DNA from: an uncultured Candidatus Saccharibacteria bacterium
GTDB lineage: Bacteria > Patescibacteriota > Saccharimonadia > Saccharimonadales > Saccharimonadaceae
DNA: 64,000 nt
Assembly: GCA_948648655.1 (NCBI GenBank)
Contig: CAPKVJ010000001.1
Span: 1-64,000 of the forward strand
Direction: 5' to 3'
In this document: positions 40,599 through 49,360 of the stretch, piece after piece
Numbering within the stretch: position 1 is the stretch's first letter
Layout of the letters: each line of letters begins with the position of its first letter
Translations under genes and position numbers: made by a program
The notes under the pieces: generated by a model
What the model saw: only the letters and a program-made list of their open reading frames with translations
Told to the model about the DNA's origin: nothing
Databases searched by the model: none

Positions 40599-42518
40599 TT
40601 ACCAACCTCCACCTCCACCACCGCCTCCGCCCCCTCCGGAGAAGCCGCCACCGCTACTGCCTGAACTGCTAGAACTAGAGCTGGAGGTTGAAGAGTGTGA
40701 TATCGCACTGGCTGAAATGGTTTGGCTGATTTCGGATACGGTGTTTGTGAAATCGCGAATGGCAAAAGCACCGACAGTTCCGGTGTACCAATTGGGGGCC
40801 GGCACATCGTCAAATTCGTAATATTTTGCGAGTTCGTCGACCCAAGTTTTTTCGTAGCCAAAGATAATGGCGTAAGGTAGGAGTTTTTCGTAGAGCTTGA
40901 CGATATTTTCGTGGGTTAGTTCGGCGTTAGTCGCACTTTGGAGGAATTGAATACGTTCGGCTTCGGCAAGCTTGATATATTGCTTGAGGCCGTCCATGTA
41001 GCGTGAAATTTCGATTCCCTTGTTGGTGCGTTCAATATATCTGTCGATAATGATTTCGATGATAATTAGGCCGATGAAATTTACGACTCCGATGATTAGG
41101 ATCCCGACCCATAATTGCCAGCCGCCGATGAGATTGTCGTAGCTGTGGATGTCGGAAAGTAGGAAAGGCCAAACTAATAATCCTAGTCCTAGCCAAATAA
41201 TAGTGATGAAAATTAGCAAGTTTGTGGGCGTCCAAAATTTTGATTTCTGGGCGGGTTTGGGCTCGAAGAGACCTTTCTGGCGTAAATTCTGGATAGTTTC
41301 GCGTTCAAATTGTCGTAAGAGGTTTGAATAAAGTTCGTAGGGAGCGCCTTCATTGATGGTGAACTCTGTTCCAGCTTTAATTTCCATTAGGCTGGGGTCG
41401 ATGAGTTTGAGTACGGTGCGTTCTTCGTCGGTGAATTTGCTAGATTTGAGGCGGATTTTCCAGACGTGACCAAAAGCGTCGGGATCGATTTTGATGATTT
41501 CGAGCTTGTGATTGACGGCTAAATCGAGTATAGTAGCGGTGATGATTGTGCTCTGGGGAGTGAGGCCTGACTCGATGTGGTTTTTGGTCATTTCGCTGAC
41601 GCTATAGCTTCCCAGCGGGGTGTATTCGGGTTTGATGAAGAGGCTCTTGTAGTATTTATGCTTGCTGGAAACCTTTGACCAGCCGTAACAGACGACAATT
41701 ATAGAAAGCATTACGAGTACGAGTTCTACACCTAGTGCGATAATTAGACGATAGTTATAATGTAATTTAGTGCCACTAAAAGTGCCCGGATCAAAAGTAA
41801 CAGTAAAGGTGAGATTTTCGCCTGCAGCGAGATTTTTGGCCTGAAATTCGATTTCGTTCTCGTTTTGGCGAATGTTGCAACGTCGTTGATCGTTTGCGCC
41901 ATAGATTCCGACATAGCAAGATACATTGCTGGTATAATGATCGGCTATCTCGGGGTCTGAAAAATGCAATCTAGCGGTTAGACTATTGAAGCGTTGCGAC
42001 CAATCGTTGCCGTTGGTGTCCCAATAGAGTTCTTGCCAACTGCTACCATCTTGACTAAAATCCGTGATGACATTTTCAAATTCGTATTCGAGGGTGTAGA
42101 TTTGGCGACCATGTGCAAATTCATAAGGGCTACCGATGAAGACTTCATAATACCCATCTCCGGTATTGATTTTGTATGGTTCTTCTATGATTCCGTTGTG
42201 CTTAATCGTAATTTTGAGTTCATCGTCTATGGGCATGGTGAGATTTTTGCCGTCTTGATTGGTAAACGGTATGATGCGGGTAATGCCATGATTCTGGTCG
42301 ATTTCTGGGAAAATGGCAGTGAAATTTTCGACGACGCGTAAGCGGCTGTGCTCATCGTCGTCTTTGCTTAAGTAATAGTCAGCGGTGAAGTCGTCAAAAT
42401 AGAAATCGTTTGCGTTGGTGCTGGCAAAGGTGGGTTTGCTGGTAAATCCGAAGAGGGTTAATACTTGACATATTATGATAAGTGTGATACAATGGAGAGA
42501 TAGGGTTGTTTTCTTCAT
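40599..42518 (-). CDS. DUF2207 membrane protein with glycine-rich tail
   Basis: The 639-residue protein has a signal peptide (1 to about 30), an extracytoplasmic DUF2207 domain (about 35-240), a transmembrane helix (about 263-285), a cytoplasmic winged-helix-like part, two more helices (about 430-490) and a Ser/Gly tail ending in eleven consecutive Gly and Trp. This layout is standard for DUF2207 proteins, which are widespread, of unknown function and often called predicted membrane proteins. The codons of its signal peptide overlap a rightward promoter-like element at 42465. Confidence 0.87.
   Translation of the reverse strand: MKKTTLSLHCITLIIICQVLTLFGFTSKPTFASTNANDFYFDDFTADYYLSKDDDEHSRLRVVENFTAIFPEIDQNHGITRIIPFTNQDGKNLTMPIDDELKITIKHNGIIEEPYKINTGDGYYEVFIGSPYEFAHGRQIYTLEYEFENVITDFSQDGSSWQELYWDTNGNDWSQRFNSLTARLHFSDPEIADHYTSNVSCYVGIYGANDQRRCNIRQNENEIEFQAKNLAAGENLTFTVTFDPGTFSGTKLHYNYRLIIALGVELVLVMLSIIVVCYGWSKVSSKHKYYKSLFIKPEYTPLGSYSVSEMTKNHIESGLTPQSTIITATILDLAVNHKLEIIKIDPDAFGHVWKIRLKSSKFTDEERTVLKLIDPSLMEIKAGTEFTINEGAPYELYSNLLRQFERETIQNLRQKGLFEPKPAQKSKFWTPTNLLIFITIIWLGLGLLVWPFLLSDIHSYDNLIGGWQLWVGILIIGVVNFIGLIIIEIIIDRYIERTNKGIEISRYMDGLKQYIKLAEAERIQFLQSATNAELTHENIVKLYEKLLPYAIIFGYEKTWVDELAKYYEFDDVPAPNWYTGTVGAFAIRDFTNTVSEISQTISASAISHSSTSSSSSSSSGSSGGGFSGGGGGGGGGGGW
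42465..42493 (+). promoter_or_regulatory. orphan promoter-like element inside the DUF2207 start region
   Basis: TTGACA (42465-42470), a 17-nt spacer and TACAAT (42488-42493), then GGAGAGATAGGG. Third copy of the element at 1075 and 22479. It points rightward, antisense to ldh, and lies within the DUF2207 signal peptide codons. Confidence 0.5.
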
Positions 42519-42533
42519 CTGGGGTGTGCTTAT

Positions 42534-43445
42534 TTACTCTTTTGCGCGCTCGAGAGTGCGTTTCAAGGCATTGACTGATTTTTGGAATTTAATCCCCTCT
42601 TGTTCGGTCAAACGTAGCTCGGAGCGGCGGACGATCCCCCCGCGACCGACGACCGCTGGAAAACCGTTATAGACGTCATGGCAATCATCATAATTAGATA
42701 CTGGCAAGATACGACGCTCATCGCCTAATATGCAATTGATGATCTGTACCGTACAGGAGCCGATGCCGTAATGGGTGGCACCTTTTTTTTGGATAATGGT
42801 ATAAGCCTCATTGCGAGCGTAATCTTCGATTTCTTGAAGCTCTTTGGCGCTTAAGAGGTTGGTGATTTTCTCGCCACCGACATTAGCACAGGACCAGAGG
42901 GCAAATTCGCTGTCGCCGTGTTCGCCAATTTGATAGGCGTGAATGGATTTCGGGTGAACGGAAAGGGTTTCGGCGAGACGGTAACGCAGGCGAGCGGAGT
43001 CGAGGATGGTACCAGTACCGATGACGCGCTCTGGGGGCAAGCCGGAATATTGCCACGTGAGGTAGCTTAAAGTATCCATTGGGTTGGTGACGACGAGAAA
43101 AATGCCATCAAAGCCGCCAGCCATGACTGCGGTGACGATGGATTTTGTAATTTTGGCGTTTTTCTGAACGAGGTCGACGCGGGTTTCGCCACGTTTTTGA
43201 TTGGCACCAGCGGTGAGGATGCAGATGTCGCAATCTTTGGCGTCATCATAATCGCCAGCACGAATTTTGAGCCAGCTGGGGGCGACAGCAAGGGCATCGC
43301 AAAGGTCAAGAGCTTCGCCTTCGGCATCGGCAGTATCGATATCGGTGAGGATGATTTCGTTTACGGCAGTACGTTGGTTGAGTAAGGCATAAGCAATGCT
43401 TGCGCCAACGTTGCCGGTCCCCACAATCATAATTTTTCCACTCAT
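42534..43445 (-). CDS. ldh: L-lactate dehydrogenase
   Basis: Reduces pyruvate to lactate with NADH, the usual fermentative end step in these reduced genomes. In 303 residues it has GTGNVGASIAYAL (NAD loop), the Asp of LTDID, RGETRVDLVQKNAKI, TNPMDTLSYLTW and the catalytic IGEHGDSEFALWS. Arg in QKRGETR at the substrate-specificity region and the overall pattern favour LDH over malate dehydrogenase, though close families make this not absolute. TATAAT lies 10 nt before the ATG. Confidence 0.9.
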   Translation of the reverse strand: MSGKIMIVGTGNVGASIAYALLNQRTAVNEIILTDIDTADAEGEALDLCDALAVAPSWLKIRAGDYDDAKDCDICILTAGANQKRGETRVDLVQKNAKITKSIVTAVMAGGFDGIFLVVTNPMDTLSYLTWQYSGLPPERVIGTGTILDSARLRYRLAETLSVHPKSIHAYQIGEHGDSEFALWSCANVGGEKITNLLSAKELQEIEDYARNEAYTIIQKKGATHYGIGSCTVQIINCILGDERRILPVSNYDDCHDVYNGFPAVVGRGGIVRRSELRLTEQEGIKFQKSVNALKRTLERAKE

Positions 43446-43490
43446 ATTACTTATGATTATAGCATGTAGTTGGATTTTCGTGGAGAAAAT

Positions 43491-43694
43491 TTAGCGGGTT
43501 ACACAGCGGAGGGGGAAGCCGAGAAAGGTACTGACAACATAACTAGGGTTAATATTGGCGTCACCATTAATGCCTAATGTACGGGCTCCGCCTAGAGTAG
43601 AATAGGCAAGTGAACTCCATAGATAACTATCCTGGCCGATGTATTTGAACTTTTGCTCATTGATGTTTGTATCTCCGCTGCGCACAAAGTAAAG
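43491..43694 (-). pseudogene. FISUMP C-terminal cassette C4a
   Basis: Encodes LYFVRSG, KFKYIGQDSYLWSSLAYS and FLGFPLRCVTR, then TAA. The core is almost the same as cassette C3 (29640-29840), with a handful of substitutions, but the last three residues (VTR) and the stop differ and the 3' border repeat is absent. The frame stays open upstream through the shared spacer and antisense to C4b, beginning at a TTG without SD, so expression is doubtful. It lies just upstream of ldh. Confidence 0.75.
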
Positions 43695-43719
43695 GGATGC
43701 TGCAGCGAAATTCGCCACC

Positions 43720-43937
43720 ACTTTGTGCGCAGCGGGGCAATTCGTAACAGCAATGGTCAATTAAGGTGGACTGGAGAACGTGGTTACTCTTGGTCATCTA
43801 TGTCCTACGTTGACAATCAACATGCATACTTCCTGATGTTTAGTATTGGTGTTAGTCCATCGGATTATCTTATTCCGCCAATAGATTATGGTCTTAGCCG
43901 CTATAATGCCTTCTCCCTCCGCTGCCTAGCTAGTTAG
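43720..43937 (+). pseudogene. FISUMP C-terminal cassette C4b, head-to-head with C4a
   Basis: Encodes HFVRSG, QLRWTGERGYSWSSMSY, a long variable loop and SRYNAFSLRCLAS, then TAG. No N-terminus or start. The 5' border at 43720-43736 is the mirror of the C4a border at 43675-43694, only 25 bp away, so the two cassettes diverge from one point. The 3' border is repeat R4. The core differs strongly from C4a and resembles C2 in its QLR(Y/W)xG start. Confidence 0.78.
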
Positions 43938-43957
43938 AGTATAGGTAGTAGGAGGAT
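43919..43957 (+). repeat. cassette 3' border repeat R4
   Basis: Plus-orientation copy of the border repeat, identical through the CLAS codons, TAG and the trailer to AGTAGGAGGATAG. A run of seven or eight G follows directly. The remaining 75 nt to tRNA-Glu are A/T-rich with no gene. Confidence 0.9.
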
Positions 43958-44031
43958 AGGGGGGGCATGTTGTAACAAAAAAAATAAAGCCTGAAGACTT
44001 TACCTATATTATAACACATTTCATATATTTG

Positions 44032-44108
44032 TGGTAGTCCCGGCGGGAGTCGAACCCGCGATTTCCTGGATGAGAACCAGGCGTCCTGGACCACTAGACG
44101 ACGAGACC
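44032..44108 (-). tRNA. tRNA-Glu (anticodon CTC)
   Basis: The minus strand gives acceptor GGTCTCG/CGGGACT with G-U pairs, anticodon stem-loop CCTGG-TTCTCAT-CCAGG with anticodon CTC, T arm GCGGG-TTCGACT-CCCGC, and an encoded CCA at 44032-44034. Confidence 0.94.
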
Positions 44109-44141
44109 ACTACATATATTATAGCATAACTTATGTAGAAG

Positions 44142-45593
44142 TTAAGACTTTTGGCGGATAATTGGGAATGGGACAGCTTCGCGACCGCTAACGCCTTCGA
44201 GTAGCCAAAAATTACGTTCACTATTACCCCAACCACAGGCTGGCGGCATGCCATACTCTAGCATTTCGACAAAGTCCATATCAAGCATTTGGGCTTCGTT
44301 ATCACCGGCATCGCGCATGGCCTGTTGCTCCTCAAACCTTGATAGTTGATCCAGTGGGTCATTTAGCTCGGAATAGCCATTTCCCATCTCGGTGCCAGCG
44401 ATAATTGGATGGAATCTCTGTGTGACTAGCGGGTTTTCTTCACTAATTTTCGCCAGTGGGCTTAAGCTCAAGGGTTCTTCAATTAACCAATATGGCCCAG
44501 CAGAGGTCTTACGAATAATCTTCCACAAATTATCAATGATGCGGGCGTCGGAGACTTTTGAATCTACTTGCATATTATTTTTGTGTAAAATACCCAGTGT
44601 TTTTTCGCGGTCTAGTGCGAAGACGTCAATGTCAAATTTTTCCTTCAACAAATCGGCATACTTCACGCGCGGCCATTCACAATCAAGATCGATATCAAAA
44701 TCGCCAACTTTGAATTTTAGTGTGCCCCAAGTCTGCATGGCGACGTATTTAATCATGGCTTCATAGAGCTTTATGCCGTCTTCGTAATTTTCGTAGGCAG
44801 CGTAGCTTTCAAAGGCGATATGCTCTGGTAAATGCTCGTCATCGACGCCTTCGTTGCGAAATCTGGGGCCAATGTCATAAACCTTTTCAAATCCACCGCC
44901 CAGAAGTCGCTTGAGTGGTAATTCCTGGCTAATTCTTAAATAATAATCGCTATCGAGTGCATCCATATGCGTGACAAAGGGATTAGCGTCGGCACCACCG
45001 GTAGTAGTTTCGAGTACTGGCGTATTGATTTCGATAAAACCATGCTGGTTCATAAAATCGCGTGTAGCTTGCCAGAATTTCGATCGACGTACGAGGCGTT
45101 CGCGGACTTCGGGATTAACATTCATATCGACGTAACGACGGCGATAACGTTCTTCTTTGTTAGTTAGACCGTCAAAGCCAGGTAATGGACGTAAGCTTTT
45201 GGTTAATAACCTGACGCTATTAGCAAAAATAGATATTTCACCAGTGCTAGATCTCCCGACCTTTCCTCTTGCTTCGACGAAATCTCCGGTATCAAGTAAC
45301 TTGAGACGTTTGAGGCCAAATTCATCTACTGGTATGTCGTCGGATTTTTGCATAAATATCTGGACTTCGCCGAAATAATCGCGTAGTTTGACGAAAGCAA
45401 TTTTGCCGAAGCTGCGGATAGCAGTAATACGTCCAGCAACACAGACTTCTTGACCGTCTTTCTCATCAAAATGATCAATGATGTCCGAGATATGAGTAGT
45501 ACGGTGAGCTTTTGCTGGGTATGGGTTAATACCGAGTTTTTTGATTTCTTCTAGTTTACGCAAACGCTCATTGCGATAATCATCTAAAGTCAT
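44142..45593 (-). CDS. lysS: lysyl-tRNA synthetase (class II)
   Basis: The 483-residue class IIb enzyme has an N-terminal OB-fold anticodon domain (about 50-140) and a catalytic domain with motif 2 (RFRNEGVDDEHLPEHIAFESY-like, with FRNE) near the middle. Near the C-terminus, where motif 3 normally reads GLGIDR, the sequence reads GMPPACGWGNSERNFWLLEG, so the motif 3 Arg context is altered; the Arg in SERNF may serve. TATAAT (45600-45605) is 6 nt before the ATG, so leaderless. It follows greA with a gap of about 30 nt in the same direction. Confidence 0.9.
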   Translation of the reverse strand: MTLDDYRNERLRKLEEIKKLGINPYPAKAHRTTHISDIIDHFDEKDGQEVCVAGRITAIRSFGKIAFVKLRDYFGEVQIFMQKSDDIPVDEFGLKRLKLLDTGDFVEARGKVGRSSTGEISIFANSVRLLTKSLRPLPGFDGLTNKEERYRRRYVDMNVNPEVRERLVRRSKFWQATRDFMNQHGFIEINTPVLETTTGGADANPFVTHMDALDSDYYLRISQELPLKRLLGGGFEKVYDIGPRFRNEGVDDEHLPEHIAFESYAAYENYEDGIKLYEAMIKYVAMQTWGTLKFKVGDFDIDLDCEWPRVKYADLLKEKFDIDVFALDREKTLGILHKNNMQVDSKVSDARIIDNLWKIIRKTSAGPYWLIEEPLSLSPLAKISEENPLVTQRFHPIIAGTEMGNGYSELNDPLDQLSRFEEQQAMRDAGDNEAQMLDMDFVEMLEYGMPPACGWGNSERNFWLLEGVSGREAVPFPIIRQKS

Positions 45594-45625
45594 AGTGTAA
45601 TTATAACATGTATTAAGTAGCGTTG

Positions 45626-46069
45626 CTAGGCGACACTTTTGATTTTGACTTTTTTGCCATTGAAATCAAACTCTTCACTGGCTTTGCGTCCCAGCAGGGC
45701 TTTCCCGATAGGTGACTCGTTAGAGATTTTGCCTTCAAGCGGATTGGCTTCAACTGGTCCGACGATAGAATAGGTAAATTCTTTACCTCCCATGTCGATA
45801 ATGACGTTTGAGCCGACGCCGATTTTGTCGCTTTTGTTGGCTTTGATGATTGTGGCGTTTTTGAGGATTTCTTCAATTTCGATAATGCGGTTTTCGACGT
45901 TTTTTTGCTCGGCACGAGCGTCAGTATACTCTTGGTTTTCAGAAAGGTCACCAAAAGCACGAGCTGTCGCAATGCGTTCCGCAATAGCTGGACGTTGACT
46001 GATGAGTTCTGATAATTCTTGTTCTAATTCGGCCTTACCTGCGGCCGTGAGGTTAACGGTCTTTTTCAT
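45626..46069 (-). CDS. greA: transcription elongation factor GreA
   Basis: Rescues backtracked RNA polymerase by stimulating transcript cleavage. The 147-residue protein has the N-terminal coiled coil with the acidic tip (ARAFGDLSENQEYTDAR, the DLSEN motif carrying the catalytic acids) and the C-terminal FKBP-like domain ending SPIGKALLGRKASEEFDF. Slightly shorter than E. coli GreA (158). It lies between proS and lysS in the leftward block. Confidence 0.96.
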   Translation of the reverse strand: MKKTVNLTAAGKAELEQELSELISQRPAIAERIATARAFGDLSENQEYTDARAEQKNVENRIIEIEEILKNATIIKANKSDKIGVGSNVIIDMGGKEFTYSIVGPVEANPLEGKISNESPIGKALLGRKASEEFDFNGKKVKIKSVA

Positions 46070-46088
46070 ACTATTAAAGAGTTTAGCA

Positions 46089-47321
46089 TTAAAATTGCGT
46101 CGTGTAAAGCTGGGCTTTAGGAATTAGACGATTTTCACCAGTTTTGCGATTTACAATTTCGACTTTGTCTTCGGCGAGAGTCTTGTCGCTAATGACGACG
46201 CGATATGGTATGCCCATGAGCTCGGCGTCAGCAAATTTTTCACCAGGACGCAAATCGCGATCATCAAGTAAAACTTCTGCCTCGTGTCCTCTATATAGCT
46301 CTTCGGCCTGTTTCATGCCAGTTTCACCAATGCCAATCAGATAATATTTGTACGGTGCGACACCGTCTGGCCAGACGAGACCTTTGTCATCGCAACATTT
46401 TTCGGCAATTACGCCCATGACACGAGAGACGCCGATACCATAGCATCCCATTAGAACGGTTTGGCGTTCCCCTTTCTCGTCGGTAAATTTCAATTCTAAT
46501 GGGCCGGAATATTTATCCTTGAGGGTAAAGATGTTGCCAACTTCGGCCGCACGAGTAGATTTGAGCTCTTCACGTTTAACGCCCAGCATTTCGAGGACGT
46601 CATCTTGCAATACTTCTTCATTTAGAACGACGCTCTTATCTTCATTGTAATAAACAGTATCTTCGCCGACTTCGACAAAGGTCTGATATTCGTGGCTATA
46701 TTTCGCAAAAACTCCGCCACTAGCAAAGGCTTCGTAAGTACTATCGCCGATGCCGAGCCGATCGAAGATCTTGCGATAGGCGGCTTCGACTTGATGATAA
46801 AATTTCTCGTGCTCTTCAAGTGTACGAGAAAAACTATAGAGGTCCTTCATGATAAATTCGCGACCACGCATGATGCCAGATTTGGCGCGTAGCTCATTGC
46901 GGAATTTGGTTTGAATCTGATAGGCATAAACTGGGAGATCTTTATAGCTGGATATATAAGTCTTCATCATTTCGGTAATTGGCTCTTCGTGGGTCGGAGC
47001 AAGACCGAGTTCACCACCAGCAGCAAGCTGGGTGCGGAACCAAATATCCATTTTTTCGATATCCCAACGGTCGGTTTTTTGCCAGAGTTCGGGATTTTGT
47101 AGGCTTGACATCAATACTTCTTCGCAGCCAATGGCGTTTAATTCTTCACGGATGATCGTCTTGATACGCTCGAGTACCTTGAGCCCTAGTGGGAGATAAT
47201 CATAAACTCCGGCTAGCTCTTTGTGAATGTAACCAGCGCGACTGAGAAAGGCAGCACCACGCGCGGTCTCTTCTTTGGGCGCAGTACGCAGGGTTTTGAC
47301 AAAAGTTTTACTTAAACGCAT
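46089..47321 (-). CDS. proS: prolyl-tRNA synthetase (short form)
   Basis: Class II synthetase of 410 residues, about 160 shorter than E. coli ProRS because the cis-editing insertion is missing: the sequence runs from RGREFIMKDLYSF to AEVGNIFTLKDKYS with only a short linker. Motif 1 (GVYDYLPLGLKVLERI), motif 2 (TKFRNELRAKSGIMRGREF), motif 3 (MGCYGIGVSRVMG) and the C-terminal anticodon domain remain. Mischarged Ala-tRNA-Pro would need a separate editing factor, not seen here. Leaderless start (TACAAT 47328-47333, 6 nt spacer). Confidence 0.94.
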   Translation of the reverse strand: MRLSKTFVKTLRTAPKEETARGAAFLSRAGYIHKELAGVYDYLPLGLKVLERIKTIIREELNAIGCEEVLMSSLQNPELWQKTDRWDIEKMDIWFRTQLAAGGELGLAPTHEEPITEMMKTYISSYKDLPVYAYQIQTKFRNELRAKSGIMRGREFIMKDLYSFSRTLEEHEKFYHQVEAAYRKIFDRLGIGDSTYEAFASGGVFAKYSHEYQTFVEVGEDTVYYNEDKSVVLNEEVLQDDVLEMLGVKREELKSTRAAEVGNIFTLKDKYSGPLELKFTDEKGERQTVLMGCYGIGVSRVMGVIAEKCCDDKGLVWPDGVAPYKYYLIGIGETGMKQAEELYRGHEAEVLLDDRDLRPGEKFADAELMGIPYRVVISDKTLAEDKVEIVNRKTGENRLIPKAQLYTTQF

Positions 47322-47345
47322 GTAAATATTGTAACATAGTTTATC

Positions 47346-48104
47346 TTATACACCTATAGAGTATAGAGCATAAAAAGCAATGCCATTTGAAAGCATGTGT
47401 AGCATCATACCGCTCCAGATCGAACCAGTGATTTCGCGTAGACTACAGAGGACGAGACTCAGCATAAAAACACTTACACTGACATTCCATTGCCAATGCA
47501 ATATCGCAAAAACTAATGATGTGATCAAAATTGAAATGATAAGTCCGGTTTTTTCTCGCAGTTTACCATATAGCCATCCGCGCATAATGATTTCTTCGGC
47601 AATAGGCGCAATAAACACTAAAGCCAGTATCGCTATCAGGCGATCGTTACCACTGATATAATAGCTGAAACCAACATCTTGAGTTTCATCGGCGTTAAAC
47701 CAGCTAAAGTTACTCATGAAATTCGTAATCATGTTGGCGAGTACTATATATATAATATAGCCGATCGGAGCTAACCCAATATCGACAAATGAAGGCCATT
47801 TATCGATTCCGAGCGTAGTTTTGTCTGGTTTGAATTCGCTCGTTAACCGCTTACTACGATCTTTGCGTCTTTCCTCCCACCATTTTAATAGTTGATATGG
47901 TGCGACTATCGCTAATAGCAGTGCAACGATATAATCTATAGCATAATAAATACAAGTCCAGAGTGGTTGAGAGAATTTTTCACCTAATAGCCAATACATT
48001 GGAAAAATGACGATAAATTGGCTAATAATAAGAGCGGCAAAGGTCCAAAGACAGATAAAAACGGTTGAACCGTATTGTTTGAAGAATTTTTGTCGCTTCG
48101 TCAT
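47346..48104 (-). CDS. CPBP-family intramembrane metalloprotease
   Basis: The 252-residue protein has about eight membrane helices and the CPBP (CAAX protease/bacteriocin-processing) signature: EEIIMRGWLYGKLREKTG (EExxxR), FAILHWQW with His in the second motif and a C-terminal MMLHMLSNG. The family includes prenyl-protein proteases, bacteriocin-maturing and immunity proteins; substrate here is unknown. Its start abuts the rseP stop, so the two membrane proteases are co-expressed. Confidence 0.88.
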   Translation of the reverse strand: MTKRQKFFKQYGSTVFICLWTFAALIISQFIVIFPMYWLLGEKFSQPLWTCIYYAIDYIVALLLAIVAPYQLLKWWEERRKDRSKRLTSEFKPDKTTLGIDKWPSFVDIGLAPIGYIIYIVLANMITNFMSNFSWFNADETQDVGFSYYISGNDRLIAILALVFIAPIAEEIIMRGWLYGKLREKTGLIISILITSLVFAILHWQWNVSVSVFMLSLVLCSLREITGSIWSGMMLHMLSNGIAFYALYSIGV

Positions 48105-49322
48105 CTAAAAGAACCTTACAATATCTAGGATGGTAACGAGTACAATTAGCATTAATAAGACCATAAAGGCGCGGGAGACGATTTTTTCTTCGGTTTCTTT
48201 GGTAAGGGTTTTACCGCGTAAACGATAGATGGCAATTAGGAGCCAGCGACCGCCATCGAGAGCTGGAATCGGTAATATATTCATGCAAGCTAGCGAAACT
48301 GATATGAGGGCGGCGAGAAAAGTTAGGTTCGCAGCACCAGAGTTAGCAAAAGTTGGGAAGATGACACCGATGATCCCGACTGGCCCAGAGACAGAATCTC
48401 CAGCTGATTGTAGGGCATTACGGCCAGCATCGCGGACCTCGTGATCGGGGCTAAACTGTTGTACGGCGCCTGTAGCCAGATTCCACACTAAATCCCCTAA
48501 CCCGCGAAATGTTTCGCCAGTGAGTTGAATAGTGGTTGCAGCACCGACGATTGGTGCTGACCAGGTGGAGCGAACGAAAGTTTGACCATAGCTCATGGAT
48601 ATTCCTAGACTGTATTCGGCGTCAGCGGGGTTTAGAGTGGGAGATAAAGTGATGTTGTTTCCATCACGCTCTACTATGACTTCGATTTTTTCGCCGGTAT
48701 GGGCAGTATTGTACTCTGTGATGTCAGTTGGGTAAATGATTCCCTGATCTGCAATACTGATAATTTTATCATGAACTTGAAATCCGGCTTTTTCTGCTGG
48801 AGAATTTTCCAAGACTTCTTCGACTATCACGCCATCTCCAACGGTCATGGCGTCGCTATTGATTTTGAATTGATTTTCGATGAATTGTGGCATGCCTGTC
48901 CACGCGAGAATGGTAAGTAGTATGAAGGCTACAAGCCAGTTCATTGCGACACCAGCAAAAAGAATTTTGGTCTTACTCCAGAAACTAGCAGCACCAAAGG
49001 TTCCTTTGCGACTATCGGCATCGGATTCGCCATTCATGGCACAAAAACCACCGATCGGCAACCAGTTAATGCTAAAAATCAGTGTATCTTGCGCTTCTCC
49101 CCATTTGCTTTTTGGCAATCTGAGCCATTTTTTGACGCCTTTTTTGCCCTTTTTCCAGGCAGGGTTTCGTACCCACGCTATAGCGCGTGGAGGAAAACCG
49201 ATGCCAAATTCAAGCACGCGTACACCATTACGGCGAGCAGCGATGAAATGCCCAAATTCGTGCGCTACTACTAGTAGCATCAAAACTAATAATCCGATTA
49301 TGACCCCAAAAACAATACTCAT
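48105..49322 (-). CDS. rseP: site-2 intramembrane metalloprotease RseP
   Basis: The 405-residue protein has the zinc motif HEFGH (VVAHEFGHFIAARR) in TM1, a PDZ domain in the middle (VIVEEVLENSPAEKAGFQVHDKI) and the third zinc ligand in NILPIPALDGGRWLL. RseP-type proteases cut membrane regulators such as anti-sigma factors and leftover signal peptides. In the usual rpsB-tsf-pyrH-frr-uppS-cdsA-dxr-rseP-proS order it sits in the expected place. Leaderless start (TATAAT 49330-49335). Confidence 0.94.
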   Translation of the reverse strand: MSIVFGVIIGLLVLMLLVVAHEFGHFIAARRNGVRVLEFGIGFPPRAIAWVRNPAWKKGKKGVKKWLRLPKSKWGEAQDTLIFSINWLPIGGFCAMNGESDADSRKGTFGAASFWSKTKILFAGVAMNWLVAFILLTILAWTGMPQFIENQFKINSDAMTVGDGVIVEEVLENSPAEKAGFQVHDKIISIADQGIIYPTDITEYNTAHTGEKIEVIVERDGNNITLSPTLNPADAEYSLGISMSYGQTFVRSTWSAPIVGAATTIQLTGETFRGLGDLVWNLATGAVQQFSPDHEVRDAGRNALQSAGDSVSGPVGIIGVIFPTFANSGAANLTFLAALISVSLACMNILPIPALDGGRWLLIAIYRLRGKTLTKETEEKIVSRAFMVLLMLIVLVTILDIVRFF

Positions 49323-49360
49323 ACTATTTATTATAGCATACGCTAATGTTTAGGTTTGGC

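Noticed and set aside
42475..42672. Rightward open frame just after the promoter-like element at 42465
   Set aside because: It is antisense to ldh and the DUF2207 start, has no SD, and its sequence shows no domain or codon bias; both overlapping genes are well supported.
6899..43957. Diversity-generating retroelement acting on the lectin-like cassettes
   Set aside because: No reverse transcriptase, Avd gene or template/variable repeat pair with adenine-specific changes is in the window; the cores differ too widely. A DGR elsewhere cannot be excluded.
26913..43957. CRISPR array made by the short repeats
   Set aside because: The border repeats are few, far apart, in both orientations and tied to coding fragments; there are no regular spacers and no cas genes.
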